DNA of 64,000 bases from Pseudomonas sp. UBA5706 (GTDB lineage Bacteria; Pseudomonadota; Gammaproteobacteria; Pseudomonadales; Pseudomonadaceae): the NCBI RefSeq assembly GCF_002419965.1, contig NZ_DIHC01000034.1, positions 94,535-158,534 of the forward strand, written 5' to 3'. The translations under genes were made by a program, and so were the position numbers. Below are positions 17,807-27,189 of this stretch, piece by piece (the stretch's first letter is position 1; every line of letters starts with the position of its first letter). A model generated the notes under the pieces. It made no database searches. It was not told where the DNA came from and saw only the letters and a list, made by a program, of their open reading frames with translations.

Positions 17807-20800
17807 ATGCAGACGCTTTCCCCCGTTCTCTTAACACCCGCCGCCACGCAACGCGACGCCACAGCGGCGTTGAAACGACTGACCCGCATCATCAGGACAC
17901 TGTCCAAGGAACTGTCCCATCTACCGCAAACGCCAGGCTCCCTGCTCACCGCCCTGGACACAGGCAACAGCAGCCAGGTGGAGCAGGAGCTGAACAGCCT
18001 GCTGCAACGGATCGATGCCTTCTGGCAAGCTCGCGGTGACACGGAGCAAAGCCGACATTCGCTGTTCGCCACATGCTTGGAAAAAGCCCTCTACGACGAA
18101 GCGCAGCTCAAATCCCATGAGAACGAACTGGGGCCGAATGCCGTAGCGTGCGTTGCGCGTTCCGATTCGTTCGAAACGGGCAGTTCACAAGGCCAGGTAA
18201 GCGTTTATTCGCTGCATGTACAGTTCAATGAACAAACGCGGGTGGAAATCAAAGGTGCTCTGGTCATGACCGCTGCAGCCGGTCGCACATTGCTGGCACT
18301 GCCCGGCAGTGGGCTGACGGAATTTGCAAGCCATCAGGCCATGTCGCAAACGATGGCAGGGTGGCTCAACGACCACGTGCTGCGATGGGCATTGCTCATG
18401 AACGCCGACCAGCGGCATCAGGATGCAGCCGTTGCAGTGACAAACGACCCGGACTTGTTCATTGAGCGGTTTGGCCCCGCCGACATCCACCTTCAGCCGA
18501 TCACCACTGATCCCTATCACCACGCATTGCAGCGGCAGATGCACAAGCAGGGCGAGGACCTGCGTTACCTCTGCGGCGCCGGAATGAGCCCTGAACCGCA
18601 ACAGCGCGCTATACGGATCGTCGCAGCGCTAAGCATGTCCGGGCTATTCGGGCCGTCGGCCATGCTGGCACGCCGCGAGCAGGCTCTGGCCGAGCGTAAA
18701 ATGCGCACAGACTTACCCGACTGGGTGAAGATTGCGGCGCCAGCGGACCTCGACACCTACATTCAGCATGTCAATCGCTATGACCATGCACGCCAGGCCC
18801 TGGCCAGCGCACTCAAAGGTGCCGCCTCTGCCGAGCAATACGCGCAAGTGAGCCTGCGCGCTCATTTGACCAACGACCTGGGTTACGAACTGGAGCCCGA
18901 CGACATCACCGTAACGACTCAGCGAACGCTGCCTTTGACGGGTGAAAGCTATACCACCACGCGCACCCTGACCCAACTGGCGCTATTGGGGGTGCACCCG
19001 GATGACCGACAGACCGGTTCGCAATTTCTGACCCGCACCACCATCGGCCTCGAGCAAAGGTCAGCCCAAACCGCCACTACCCGGCTGACCCCGGCGTACC
19101 TGGCGCGTGCGGTCGATGAGCTGAACCTGCGAGCCAGCTTCGCCGATTACCAACGCAGGGCATATGCACTGCCAGGCAATCAGCAGCTCATGCGTAAGCT
19201 GGTCGACCTGCAGGTCGTCGAGGCGGCGTATGCGGCAAAGATGCAGGGACATATTTCGTGCGAAGACTTCGCCATCATCCATGCCATCACCCAATCGCTG
19301 CCTGTTGAAGAGGGCACGGTGCTACGGGTTCAGCACATCCGGATCGACAATCGCGGCATTCTTGGCCGCATCCTGGTGTTCAGGAAGGAGGACACTCAAG
19401 GCAGGCTGGATCGCTTGCTCATGTTCGCCTCCGAGGCGCCACGCGCTCGGCTGTTCCAACGTTTTCACAACCAGACCCAATTGCTTCATGAACTGGTGGG
19501 CTGGCTCGCCATTCCGGCGATGACGGATTACCTGCTTCAGCAATCGCCTGCCGACAGCCGCCAGGGACTTAGTGAAACCCTGGAAGCGCTCAGACAGAAA
19601 CCGTACCCGGCGCCCGGCTTCATCCAGTTGATCACGCTGGACAGCTACGATGCGGGCCTGCGCAATTTCGTCAGGGAAAAGATTGATGTAATGCTTTCGG
19701 AACATCAGGCCCATATGCCCGATTGGTATCAGCAGGCCAGTGCGTCACAGCGTCAGAAGTTGATCGCGCTGGAAGACGCCCTCGCCGGCGCCGCACGCAA
19801 CTACCAAGCCCAGGCTCATACCAGGGTCCAGGACTTCGAAGACTATGTGCACCAGCGCGCCAGTGAAAAAATAAGCCAGTTGCTTAAGGTGCCGGCGGGC
19901 ACGGTAGACCCCGACCAGATCCTCATCATCTCCGAGCGGGAAACGCTGACTTACACCCAAATGATGCGTAACGGCTATGACGACAGCATTAGCCTGATCA
20001 CCCCGACCGCCGATACCACGGCGGTATTCAGAGGGCCCCAGGGTCTTGATCTGAGCACACTGACTCCGGCAGCCGTTGCGCGCTCGGTCCATGGCAAATG
20101 GCTCGCCGATGACTACGCCGCGCTGATCCGACGCACGCTGCTTAGCCCCGAGTCCACGGGTTACGCGTACCGACGTCAAACCAGCACCCTGATCACGCAA
20201 TTGCAAATGCAGGCGGCAGCCCTGCGCAGCCTGCTCAAGGGGCACATCGGGCCCGATCAATATCAATGGCTCGCCACAGCAATCGATAACCTGGGCCGAA
20301 GGGACGCCCAGATGCGCGAACGGTATCCGGTGTACCCCCTGCAAATTCACATCGACAAACCATTCATCGCCTCACACCTGAGCCTGTTCGACCAGTTGGT
20401 GATTCCGGACACCCACCTGACCCAAATCGAGACCGTCCAGGGATGTTTCGCCCTGCTGTCGAACGAAAACCGACTGGCGCCGTTGCTCTACACGCCGGGC
20501 GCACCCGACGGGATCGAGTTCCGGGTGTTCAGTTCGTTCGTGGAATCGCTCGGGCAGCCTGGAATGATCGACTATTACAAAGACCGCTGCCGGCTCAAGG
20601 CACGTCGCGCTTTGGCGTTCTTTCTGAACGATATGAAAAAAGGCAATGCCAACAAGCGCCCCTGCTTGCCAAAAGAGCACATTGCCGATTTTGCCCAGGT
20701 CTGCTTCAACCGGCCGATTGAACGCAAGTTGCGTGACGTGGAGCAAACCACCACCGGTCGTCATGACATGTTGAGCAAGGTGGTCTGGAACAGCGTAGAC

Positions 20801-23800
20801 ATCATCGCCACTGTACTGACCCTGCCCTTTCCTCCCGCCAGCTTCGCTGTCGGCGTGATGCTGTCGTTGCGCGACAGCGTCAAGGCCTTCCAGGCGCTGA
20901 CCGGGGAGTCTCCTGAGGACGCCCATGCGCTTATTCTCGCCTCGGCCCTAAACATGGTGGGCGCTGCGGGTGATCTCCATCAGGGCCTTAAAGGTTTCGG
21001 TGCAATGCTGCGCAAGTTATCCAGGGATTCGGGAACAGCCCCCCGGCCCGTTGCGCTAAAGAACCTGTCGAACCCGGCCAAACGGGAACACCTCTACCCG
21101 GCCAGCCTGCAGGACGAAGCGTTGTTGATAGGCAAACCCAATGCCAGTGACCAGGCGCCGATTTATCGCAGCCTGGGTCTCGACACGGACGAGGTTGCCG
21201 CCACCCGACACTACGCAACCCGAGACAGCAACGGTGTCTGGCAGCCGTTGGAACAGCCCTCCACGCCGGCCCCGTCATCCGCGTCCGATGCGCTCTCCAA
21301 TCGTGCCGTGAACATTTCCCTGCAGGACCTGCCACGGATAACCGAGGGGCATGCCAATGGCGTCAGCCTGGGCCAGGGCAAGCATTACATCCAGATGGAC
21401 GGTAGGGTTTATCAGGTGCAGTACGACGCAGCCATTCGCTGCTGGCACATCGTGGACCCGAACAACCCCTTCGCGTTTTTCGGCCGCCAGCCCATCAGGC
21501 TGGACGATCAGGGGCAGTGGACACTGGCAGAGCGTTCGCGCCTGCAAGGCGGTGGCAATGATGAACCGTTCGGCTTTAGGCCCTTGCAAGAACAAGCGGG
21601 TAGCAATGCAACAGACCTGAGTGACTACGAGCTGCCGCAGCATTACCAGAGGCATATGGAGGGCATCCTCAAAATGGAGCCGGCCGACGACATGGGCATG
21701 AACCTGGAAGGGTACTTCGAGATCTATTACGCCCAAATGCGCGAGCGCTACTTCAGCCTCAAGGAAACGCTTTACGCCGACGCCCAGGCCTTTTTTGCCC
21801 GCACCCCGGCGCTGCCGCCCAAGCCAACACTCCCAGCAGTCGATCCATCGGCGAACGTCGGCGGCTTTCTGGAAAACGTTTTCAACAGCAGCAACGGGTT
21901 GGTCTTGAGCGAGGCCCCCCAGTCGGTGGCCAGTAAACACTTTCTCATCGCCCACATGCAGACCCTGGTCGCTCAGCGCGTCGAGACGATTTACCTGCCG
22001 CACCTGTTCACCGACAAGCACTTCAAGAAACTGGCGAAATATCGCGCCAAAGGAAAAAACGTTCGCTCCGGCTCCCATGAGATCAGGGATCATCTGGAGC
22101 TGATCAATCAGGGCGCATTGAACAACCTGAGCGACGAATACGATTACTACCACCTCATCAAGCAAGCGCACCGCCACGGCATCGAGGTTCGCCCACTGAG
22201 CTCCTCGGTCAGTTACCCGGTCGAAGGTTTTGAGGTGGCCACCCCAACAACCGATGTCGCAGCCGCGCAAAAGATGAGCAACTTCTTCGCTCACAAGGTG
22301 ATCAGCGCCGAGGTTGTGCGAGACCGCTCCAAGCGCTGGATCGCCCTGCTCGACGAAAAGCTGGCCACCACCCATGACCAGGTTCCAGGCATCGCCGAGC
22401 TTCAAGGCGCGATCAGTGTGCATATCGAAGACGTACCTGCCGGGCGTCCTATGCAGATCCGCGCCACTTCGGTTCGCCTGGTCGAAGACGGACAGGCCAC
22501 GCCATGCGACTTCAAAATAGAATTCGCAAATCCAATCGTGGCCGACACGGCAATTCCTGCAGCCCTACCGACTAGCCTGGACGATACCCTGGCCGGAGCA
22601 AGCGCCGCCGCCAGCGGGCGCACACATCCGGGCGTAACAGGCTTTCGCTGGGATGAAAGTACAGGCTGGCAGCGCGTCGCACCGGAGCATTGGGTTGCCG
22701 ACAGTCCACCGACCGCACTCCAGCAATCGCTGCTCGACACGACATACGGTATGCCATCGTCGTCGAGAGACGCTTTGTATGAGCTGATTCAGAGGCCAAG
22801 AGGACTCGACGGCAACTATTTCATCAACGATACCGACCTGATACCGGCGCAATCGACATTTTTCGAGTTAAGAGAGAAGCTGCGAATCGAATCGCGTCCC
22901 GTCATTTTTGGCGAGCTTGCGCCGCGACCGACGATGCCTGCTATCGACACCCCAGGCAATGTGGATGAATTCATTAAAAGCCTGTATCAGCAAACCGACG
23001 GCATGGTCATAGGCGAATTCCACGCCTCTGTCGCCAGCAAGAAATTCATCATGGACAACCTGCCGCTGCTGACACAGCAGAACGTAAAAACGCTTTACAT
23101 GGAGCACCTGCTGACCGACCTGCATCAGGCCGACCTGGATCGTTTTTTCGACACCGGACTTATGAGCAAAAGGCTTTTGGATGACATTAAAAAGCTGGAC
23201 AGCGGGCATTTGACTGACCCGGACCATATGTACAACTTTGAAAAATTGCTAATCAAGGCACAGCAACATGGCCTGGAAATTCGCGCCCTGGATTGCGCCG
23301 CCAGTTACCACCTGCGGGGTATACGCCTGGAGACGCCCACGACCCGCCAGCAGATGATGAATTATTTCGCCTCGCGCACGATCCGTCAGCATCAGTCTGT
23401 CATGGGTAAGCACAGGTGGGTTGCGTTGGTCGGCAATACTCACTCCAACATCTACAAGACCGTCCCAGGCCTTGCGGAACTCGAAGGTGCCATTGGCATT
23501 CACCTCGTTGACGTAGCGCCTGGGAACTCCAAGGGCATCAGGGTGGACAATGGTGTGTTCTCGCGCAGCCCCATGAAGAAGAGCGAAGGCTTTGTGAAAG
23601 GCGACTTCCGGATCGATGTAGAGATCCCTGGAACCCCGGTCTGGCCAGCACCTTTAGAAAAGCCAACGCTGGATCAGCGGCTGCCGAGGGTCGGTACGTT
23701 CGTGCTGGAGTCCGAGTCGGAAACAGCACATATGATCGCCCATCGGTCCAGAGACAACGCGATTCATCTCACACCGGTGCAGTTCAACGCCGAGGGCAAG

Positions 23801-23908
23801 GCGTTCGTGGAGCGCCCGACCTGGGAGGCGTTGCACTTAAAACCCTATGAGAGCGTCGAGGCGCTGATGCTCGCCCTGCAGCGCCACGGCCTGGAGCGAG
23901 TAGGGTGA
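17807..23908 (+). CDS. Giant toxin-like protein, dermonecrotic-toxin type, with tandem C-terminal modules
   Basis: A 2033-residue protein from the ATG at 17807, which has AGGA 11 bases upstream; in-frame ATG 17768 and TTG 17732 are alternatives. I see no signal peptide. Residues up to about 830 resemble the large N-terminal domain of Pseudomonas proteins labelled dermonecrotic toxin domain (DUF6543). Residues about 991-1025 form a hydrophobic, possibly membrane-inserting patch. About 1191-1235 holds the KHYIQMDGRVYQVQYDA and PFAFFG segment seen in this group. Two related modules follow, about 1340-1580 and 1705-1945. The second keeps GEFH (1736-1739), MEH (1765-1767) and GNTH (1876-1879), like Tiki/ChaN/EreA-fold hydrolases. 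In the first these read SEAP, LPH and DEKL. No secretion or immunity gene is adjacent. It stands alone on the plus strand within the LPS core block. Confidence 0.72.
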   Translation: MQTLSPVLLTPAATQRDATAALKRLTRIIRTLSKELSHLPQTPGSLLTALDTGNSSQVEQELNSLLQRIDAFWQARGDTEQSRHSLFATCLEKALYDEAQLKSHENELGPNAVACVARSDSFETGSSQGQVSVYSLHVQFNEQTRVEIKGALVMTAAAGRTLLALPGSGLTEFASHQAMSQTMAGWLNDHVLRWALLMNADQRHQDAAVAVTNDPDLFIERFGPADIHLQPITTDPYHHALQRQMHKQGEDLRYLCGAGMSPEPQQRAIRIVAALSMSGLFGPSAMLARREQALAERKMRTDLPDWVKIAAPADLDTYIQHVNRYDHARQALASALKGAASAEQYAQVSLRAHLTNDLGYELEPDDITVTTQRTLPLTGESYTTTRTLTQLALLGVHPDDRQTGSQFLTRTTIGLEQRSAQTATTRLTPAYLARAVDELNLRASFADYQRRAYALPGNQQLMRKLVDLQVVEAAYAAKMQGHISCEDFAIIHAITQSLPVEEGTVLRVQHIRIDNRGILGRILVFRKEDTQGRLDRLLMFASEAPRARLFQRFHNQTQLLHELVGWLAIPAMTDYLLQQSPADSRQGLSETLEALRQKPYPAPGFIQLITLDSYDAGLRNFVREKIDVMLSEHQAHMPDWYQQASASQRQKLIALEDALAGAARNYQAQAHTRVQDFEDYVHQRASEKISQLLKVPAGTVDPDQILIISERETLTYTQMMRNGYDDSISLITPTADTTAVFRGPQGLDLSTLTPAAVARSVHGKWLADDYAALIRRTLLSPESTGYAYRRQTSTLITQLQMQAAALRSLLKGHIGPDQYQWLATAIDNLGRRDAQMRERYPVYPLQIHIDKPFIASHLSLFDQLVIPDTHLTQIETVQGCFALLSNENRLAPLLYTPGAPDGIEFRVFSSFVESLGQPGMIDYYKDRCRLKARRALAFFLNDMKKGNANKRPCLPKEHIADFAQVCFNRPIERKLRDVEQTTTGRHDMLSKVVWNSVDIIATVLTLPFPPASFAVGVMLSLRDSVKAFQALTGESPEDAHALILASALNMVGAAGDLHQGLKGFGAMLRKLSRDSGTAPRPVALKNLSNPAKREHLYPASLQDEALLIGKPNASDQAPIYRSLGLDTDEVAATRHYATRDSNGVWQPLEQPSTPAPSSASDALSNRAVNISLQDLPRITEGHANGVSLGQGKHYIQMDGRVYQVQYDAAIRCWHIVDPNNPFAFFGRQPIRLDDQGQWTLAERSRLQGGGNDEPFGFRPLQEQAGSNATDLSDYELPQHYQRHMEGILKMEPADDMGMNLEGYFEIYYAQMRERYFSLKETLYADAQAFFARTPALPPKPTLPAVDPSANVGGFLENVFNSSNGLVLSEAPQSVASKHFLIAHMQTLVAQRVETIYLPHLFTDKHFKKLAKYRAKGKNVRSGSHEIRDHLELINQGALNNLSDEYDYYHLIKQAHRHGIEVRPLSSSVSYPVEGFEVATPTTDVAAAQKMSNFFAHKVISAEVVRDRSKRWIALLDEKLATTHDQVPGIAELQGAISVHIEDVPAGRPMQIRATSVRLVEDGQATPCDFKIEFANPIVADTAIPAALPTSLDDTLAGASAAASGRTHPGVTGFRWDESTGWQRVAPEHWVADSPPTALQQSLLDTTYGMPSSSRDALYELIQRPRGLDGNYFINDTDLIPAQSTFFELREKLRIESRPVIFGELAPRPTMPAIDTPGNVDEFIKSLYQQTDGMVIGEFHASVASKKFIMDNLPLLTQQNVKTLYMEHLLTDLHQADLDRFFDTGLMSKRLLDDIKKLDSGHLTDPDHMYNFEKLLIKAQQHGLEIRALDCAASYHLRGIRLETPTTRQQMMNYFASRTIRQHQSVMGKHRWVALVGNTHSNIYKTVPGLAELEGAIGIHLVDVAPGNSKGIRVDNGVFSRSPMKKSEGFVKGDFRIDVEIPGTPVWPAPLEKPTLDQRLPRVGTFVLESESETAHMIAHRSRDNAIHLTPVQFNAEGKAFVERPTWEALHLKPYESVEALMLALQRHGLERVG

Positions 23909-23916
23909 AATCATGA

Positions 23917-23961
23917 GTCATCGAGGTGGCAAGCGCGCGCAGTGCTGCCGCCTCGAATGAC
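23917..23961. terminator. Hairpin between the convergent toxin-like and double-kinase genes
   Basis: GTCATCGAGGTGGCA (from 23917) pairs with TGCCGCCTCGAATGAC (to 23961), with one G-T pair and one bulge. There is no T-run on either strand. It may act as a bidirectional stop or RNA-stabilising stem; that role is inference. Confidence 0.35.
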
Positions 23962-23969
23962 GTGATCTA

Positions 23970-25406
23970 TCAGGCCTTTGGCAGGCGCTGGTCCAGCAAC
24001 TGGTGCAGCGCGCTGTCGGTGGGCCAGTTGCGCATGAAACGGGCGCGGTCCCTGGAGAAGGCAGCAGCGAAGGTACTGGCCGAGCTGTGCTGACACATGG
24101 CGTCCAGATCGATCAGCGCCCAGCGGTCCTGATGCCAGAACACGTTATGCCCTTTCAGATCACCATGGCTGATACGCTCACGAATCAACTGCGCAAACAG
24201 CCTGTCCAGCGCCTGCAATTCGCTTTGCGGTGCATCGGCTGCAGCAACGTACGGCGCGAAGCGCTCGATGATATCCGGCCCCGGCAGGTACTCGGTGACG
24301 AGGTAGGCCTGGCGTCGTAGCCAAAACACACGTCGCTCCAGCAACGCCAGCGGCTTGGGCGTAGCGATGCCGAGGAACATCAGGCGATTGCCTTCACGCC
24401 ATGAATGCCAGGCTCGACTCGGACGCCAGAAACGTTTGAGCCAATGGGCCAGATGCTTGATGTTGTAGCGTTTGATCACCAGAGGTCGGCTTTCGACCTC
24501 GGTTTTCGCCACGCTTGCAGCGCCGCCGGTCTTGTACAGGTGGCCGTGATCAATCAATGCGTCGGCTTTGTCGAGCACCGGGAGCATTGCGACTTCTTCT
24601 TCGCGACGAATCGCGCGCAGGCCAAATGGCCCATCCGAAACACTGAACAGACTGCAGTCACGTCCGACCTTGATCAGGTAATCGCGCAGACGCCACTGGC
24701 TGACCTTATCGATCTGCTTTTGCAGCGCCTCGACCGGTAACGCATGTTCGCCATTGCTCAGCAGGTAGTAGACCAATAGTTCCTCGGTGAACGGCTCCAG
24801 CGATCTGGGCAGCTGCGCGAAGAACACACCGAGGTTTTCCAGCACCTTCTGGCGAGACAGGGGCTTGCCCGCTTGTTCGGCGCGAATGCCGGCGCCATCG
24901 ATCAGGTACAGAGTGCCGTTCTGCCGCAGCAGGTTGTCCAGATGCAGGTCTTCCTGCCACAGCCCCTTGGCATGCATTTGCCCGACGGCAGCCAGCGCGT
25001 CGCCCAGCACGCTGATTTGTTCATCGGCCAACGGTGGCAAATGTTCAACTGCCCTCCAGGCTTCCCCAAGACTGCGGGCCTGATCGAGAAATTCGAACAG
25101 CAGCCAGCCACCCTCGCCTTCCACAAGCCCATCGGCCAACAGCAGCGGGGTGCTCAGGCCCTGTTCAGCGAGCAGTTGCACACCGCTGAGCTCGCGTTGA
25201 AAGTGTCGCGGCGCCCTATGCCCGACCAGCAACTTGGCCAGCACCGGCCGCCCGCGCCAGACCCCGGCGCCAACATAGCGTTGACCGGGCAGCACGCGCA
25301 GCAGGCTGAGCAACTGCAACTCGGCAGGACCGGCAGCATCCGCCAACGCAATGCTCATGGGCAGCGTTGGGGTGCGACCGGCGTTTTTCAGTTCAGACAA
25401 ACGCAT
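23970..25406 (-). CDS. Double kinase-domain protein, LPS core (PA5006-like)
   Basis: A 478-residue protein with two kinase-like modules in one chain. The first has QEDLHLDN with Asp153 and the metal-binding LIDGAG. The second has HGDLKGHN with Asp416 and LIDLDAM. Both therefore keep the catalytic and metal-binding Asp residues, although the first lacks the usual His. It probably phosphorylates a core heptose or another surface glycan (inference from position next to wapQ, wapP and waaP). The ATG at 25406 is preceded by AGAGGG at good spacing; a TTG at 25421 is possible but has no ribosome site. PAO1 PA5006 is the positional match. Confidence 0.72.
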   Translation of the reverse strand: MRLSELKNAGRTPTLPMSIALADAAGPAELQLLSLLRVLPGQRYVGAGVWRGRPVLAKLLVGHRAPRHFQRELSGVQLLAEQGLSTPLLLADGLVEGEGGWLLFEFLDQARSLGEAWRAVEHLPPLADEQISVLGDALAAVGQMHAKGLWQEDLHLDNLLRQNGTLYLIDGAGIRAEQAGKPLSRQKVLENLGVFFAQLPRSLEPFTEELLVYYLLSNGEHALPVEALQKQIDKVSQWRLRDYLIKVGRDCSLFSVSDGPFGLRAIRREEEVAMLPVLDKADALIDHGHLYKTGGAASVAKTEVESRPLVIKRYNIKHLAHWLKRFWRPSRAWHSWREGNRLMFLGIATPKPLALLERRVFWLRRQAYLVTEYLPGPDIIERFAPYVAAADAPQSELQALDRLFAQLIRERISHGDLKGHNVFWHQDRWALIDLDAMCQHSSASTFAAAFSRDRARFMRNWPTDSALHQLLDQRLPKA

Positions 25407-25702
25407 CGGCGCCCTCTTCAATCAATCAAATAAAACGCGAATCGCCCGCTTCTGTGCGAAGGGTATCGGCATCCGGCCAGAATCAAAAAATGAGGCATAC
25501 CACCATCCTGCTGATGCCCGAAGGACGTGGGGGTCCGGCTCGCCGACAATTTGCCGCGAAGCGGTGGTAAGCCCGGACCACGCGTTGTATCTGACACCAC
25601 GAAGGTGCCTGGTTTTGTTAATGCATCGCAGCAGCTGGCGAGTAACTGAGTGCCGCCCCCGGCGCCTACGGCCAGACGCACAGGCAGGTGCCGCACGCGG
25701 TC
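25407..25702. other. Gap between double kinase and wapQ, REP-like
   Basis: No coding sequence is supported in these 296 bases. GCCGCGAAGCGGTGGTAAGC and nearby short palindromes resemble REP elements. The gap breaks the otherwise tight waaF-to-kinase run, so the double kinase may have its own promoter; none is clearly visible. Confidence 0.4.
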
Positions 25703-26458
25703 TTACCGCCCACTGCGCTTATGACGGCCGCGTTTGGCCAACCGCTGCCACCATGCATTGACCGGGCCACTGCCTGGTGGGGCCTGCAAATACGCGGCGA
25801 GCAATTCGCGGATTTCCGCCTCGTTCCACACCGACGCGCGCCGTAGCAGCGGCTCGATGTCCTTGACCCGATCACGTTGGCCGAAAATCGACTTACGGGT
25901 CTTTTCCAGGTCGATCAGCTGCGCTGTGTAATTGCCATCCCGCGCCTTGAGGAAAATGTGCTTGGGATAGAAACAGCCATGCACCTGCCCGGCTTTATGC
26001 AGTGTGCGCGCCAGCTGGCCGCAGGCCTGCAGGATAGCCAGCCGTTGCGTGGCGGCTAGCTCGCCCCATTGCAGCAGCAGCGTATCCAGATCGGTCCAGC
26101 CATCCAGCGCGCGCGTCATCAGGATCGCCCGGCGCTCGCCATCGACCTTCTTCTGGCCATAGAACACTGCGTGCAGCGCAGGAATGCCCAGCTTCTGATA
26201 CAGGCTGATGTTGCGAAACTCACGGGAGAACGACGGCTCGCCGAACGGGTGGTGCAACGTGTGGGTCAGGTAGTTGCTCTGCCGTTTGAGGTAATAGCCC
26301 GACCCTTCAAGCTCCAGACGAAACACACTGCTCCAGCCGCCGCGCCCGGTGTTGGGCTCGTCCACCGCGTCGAGTTCCACGTTCCACAGCGAGTCGAAAT
26401 CCGCCAGGCCATGACGTTCCAGCAGGTCACGGTCGGCCTGGGCAATGAACACACTCAT
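25703..26458 (-). CDS. wapQ: Kinase-fold core protein WapQ (InaA/LPS-kinase family)
   Basis: A 251-residue member of the InaA/lipopolysaccharide kinase family. The catalytic loop reads HGCFYPKH, so the Asp used by WaaP is replaced by Cys162, while the later Asp in LIDLEK is kept. Activity is therefore uncertain. The N-terminal lobe has WSSVFRLELEGSGYYLKRQ with the expected Lys. The start overlaps the wapP stop (ATGA). The name follows position in PAO1 (PA5007). Confidence 0.7.
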   Translation of the reverse strand: MSVFIAQADRDLLERHGLADFDSLWNVELDAVDEPNTGRGGWSSVFRLELEGSGYYLKRQSNYLTHTLHHPFGEPSFSREFRNISLYQKLGIPALHAVFYGQKKVDGERRAILMTRALDGWTDLDTLLLQWGELAATQRLAILQACGQLARTLHKAGQVHGCFYPKHIFLKARDGNYTAQLIDLEKTRKSIFGQRDRVKDIEPLLRRASVWNEAEIRELLAAYLQAPPGSGPVNAWWQRLAKRGRHKRSGR

Positions 26459-27189
26459 TCGCGTCCCTCAAAAAAGCTGACGATGTGACGAATGCGCTTT
26501 TTGTCTGAATCATTCAGTCGTTGGCGCCCTCGATACTGCAGATAGAAACGCAGGCGCTGGGTCGCGGACAGGTGATATTTGGCCACCTTGTCCAGACACG
26601 CCAGATCCTTGGTAATGCGATATCGCAACATGAAACTGACCCAAAACGCCCCGTTGGGGCAGTCGATCAGGAACACGGTCGAACGGTCATCGACCAGCAG
26701 ATTGCGCCACTTCAGATCGTTATGGGTGAAGTGATGATCATGCATGGTCCGGGTGTACTGCGCGACTTGCCGACTGATGCCATTGACCCAGGCGCGGTCG
26801 CTCAGGCGCGCGTCATGGGTGCGCGCCAGCTCCGACAAATCCTCGGTACGTGGCAGCTCGCGGGTGATCAACGCGCCGCGATCATAAGCCGCGCCATTAC
26901 GCTCCAGGCCCCAGGCAACGACCTCGGCGGTAGGGATGCCCCACTTGGCAAAGCGCTTGAGATTCTGCCACTCCGACTTGACCCGCGGGCGTCCCAGATA
27001 GCGACGCAGACCCTTGCCTGCCGCCACGTAGCGCTTGACGTAGTAGTTCACGCCCCGGCGCTCGACGCGAATGACTTCCGACAGCGGATCGCGGGTCAGG
27101 CGCTCGCCCTGCAAGGCAAAGACCGCGTCCAGCGAGCCAAAATCGTCTGCCAGCGCTGCGTATTCCGGTTCCAGATTCCAACCCGCCAT
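26455..27189 (-). CDS. wapP: LPS core heptose kinase WapP
   Basis: A 244-residue kinase of the same fold, predicted to phosphorylate inner-core heptose in the cytoplasm. The catalytic loop HNDLKWRN (Asp158) and metal site FLIDCPNG are intact. The N-terminal lobe has RRGVNYYVKRYVAAGKG with the ATP-binding Lys. Overlaps on both sides (four bases with wapQ, one with waaP) show tight coupling. The assignment rests on motifs plus PAO1 order (PA5008). Which heptose hydroxyl is used cannot be read from the sequence. Confidence 0.78.
   Translation of the reverse strand: MAGWNLEPEYAALADDFGSLDAVFALQGERLTRDPLSEVIRVERRGVNYYVKRYVAAGKGLRRYLGRPRVKSEWQNLKRFAKWGIPTAEVVAWGLERNGAAYDRGALITRELPRTEDLSELARTHDARLSDRAWVNGISRQVAQYTRTMHDHHFTHNDLKWRNLLVDDRSTVFLIDCPNGAFWVSFMLRYRITKDLACLDKVAKYHLSATQRLRFYLQYRGRQRLNDSDKKRIRHIVSFFEGRE

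Noticed and set aside
17807..23908. Tc insecticidal toxin or T6SS Rhs effector
   Set aside because: No Rhs/YD repeats, no PAAR or VgrG gene, and no TcA/TcC partner. The domain layout fits the dermonecrotic-toxin group better.
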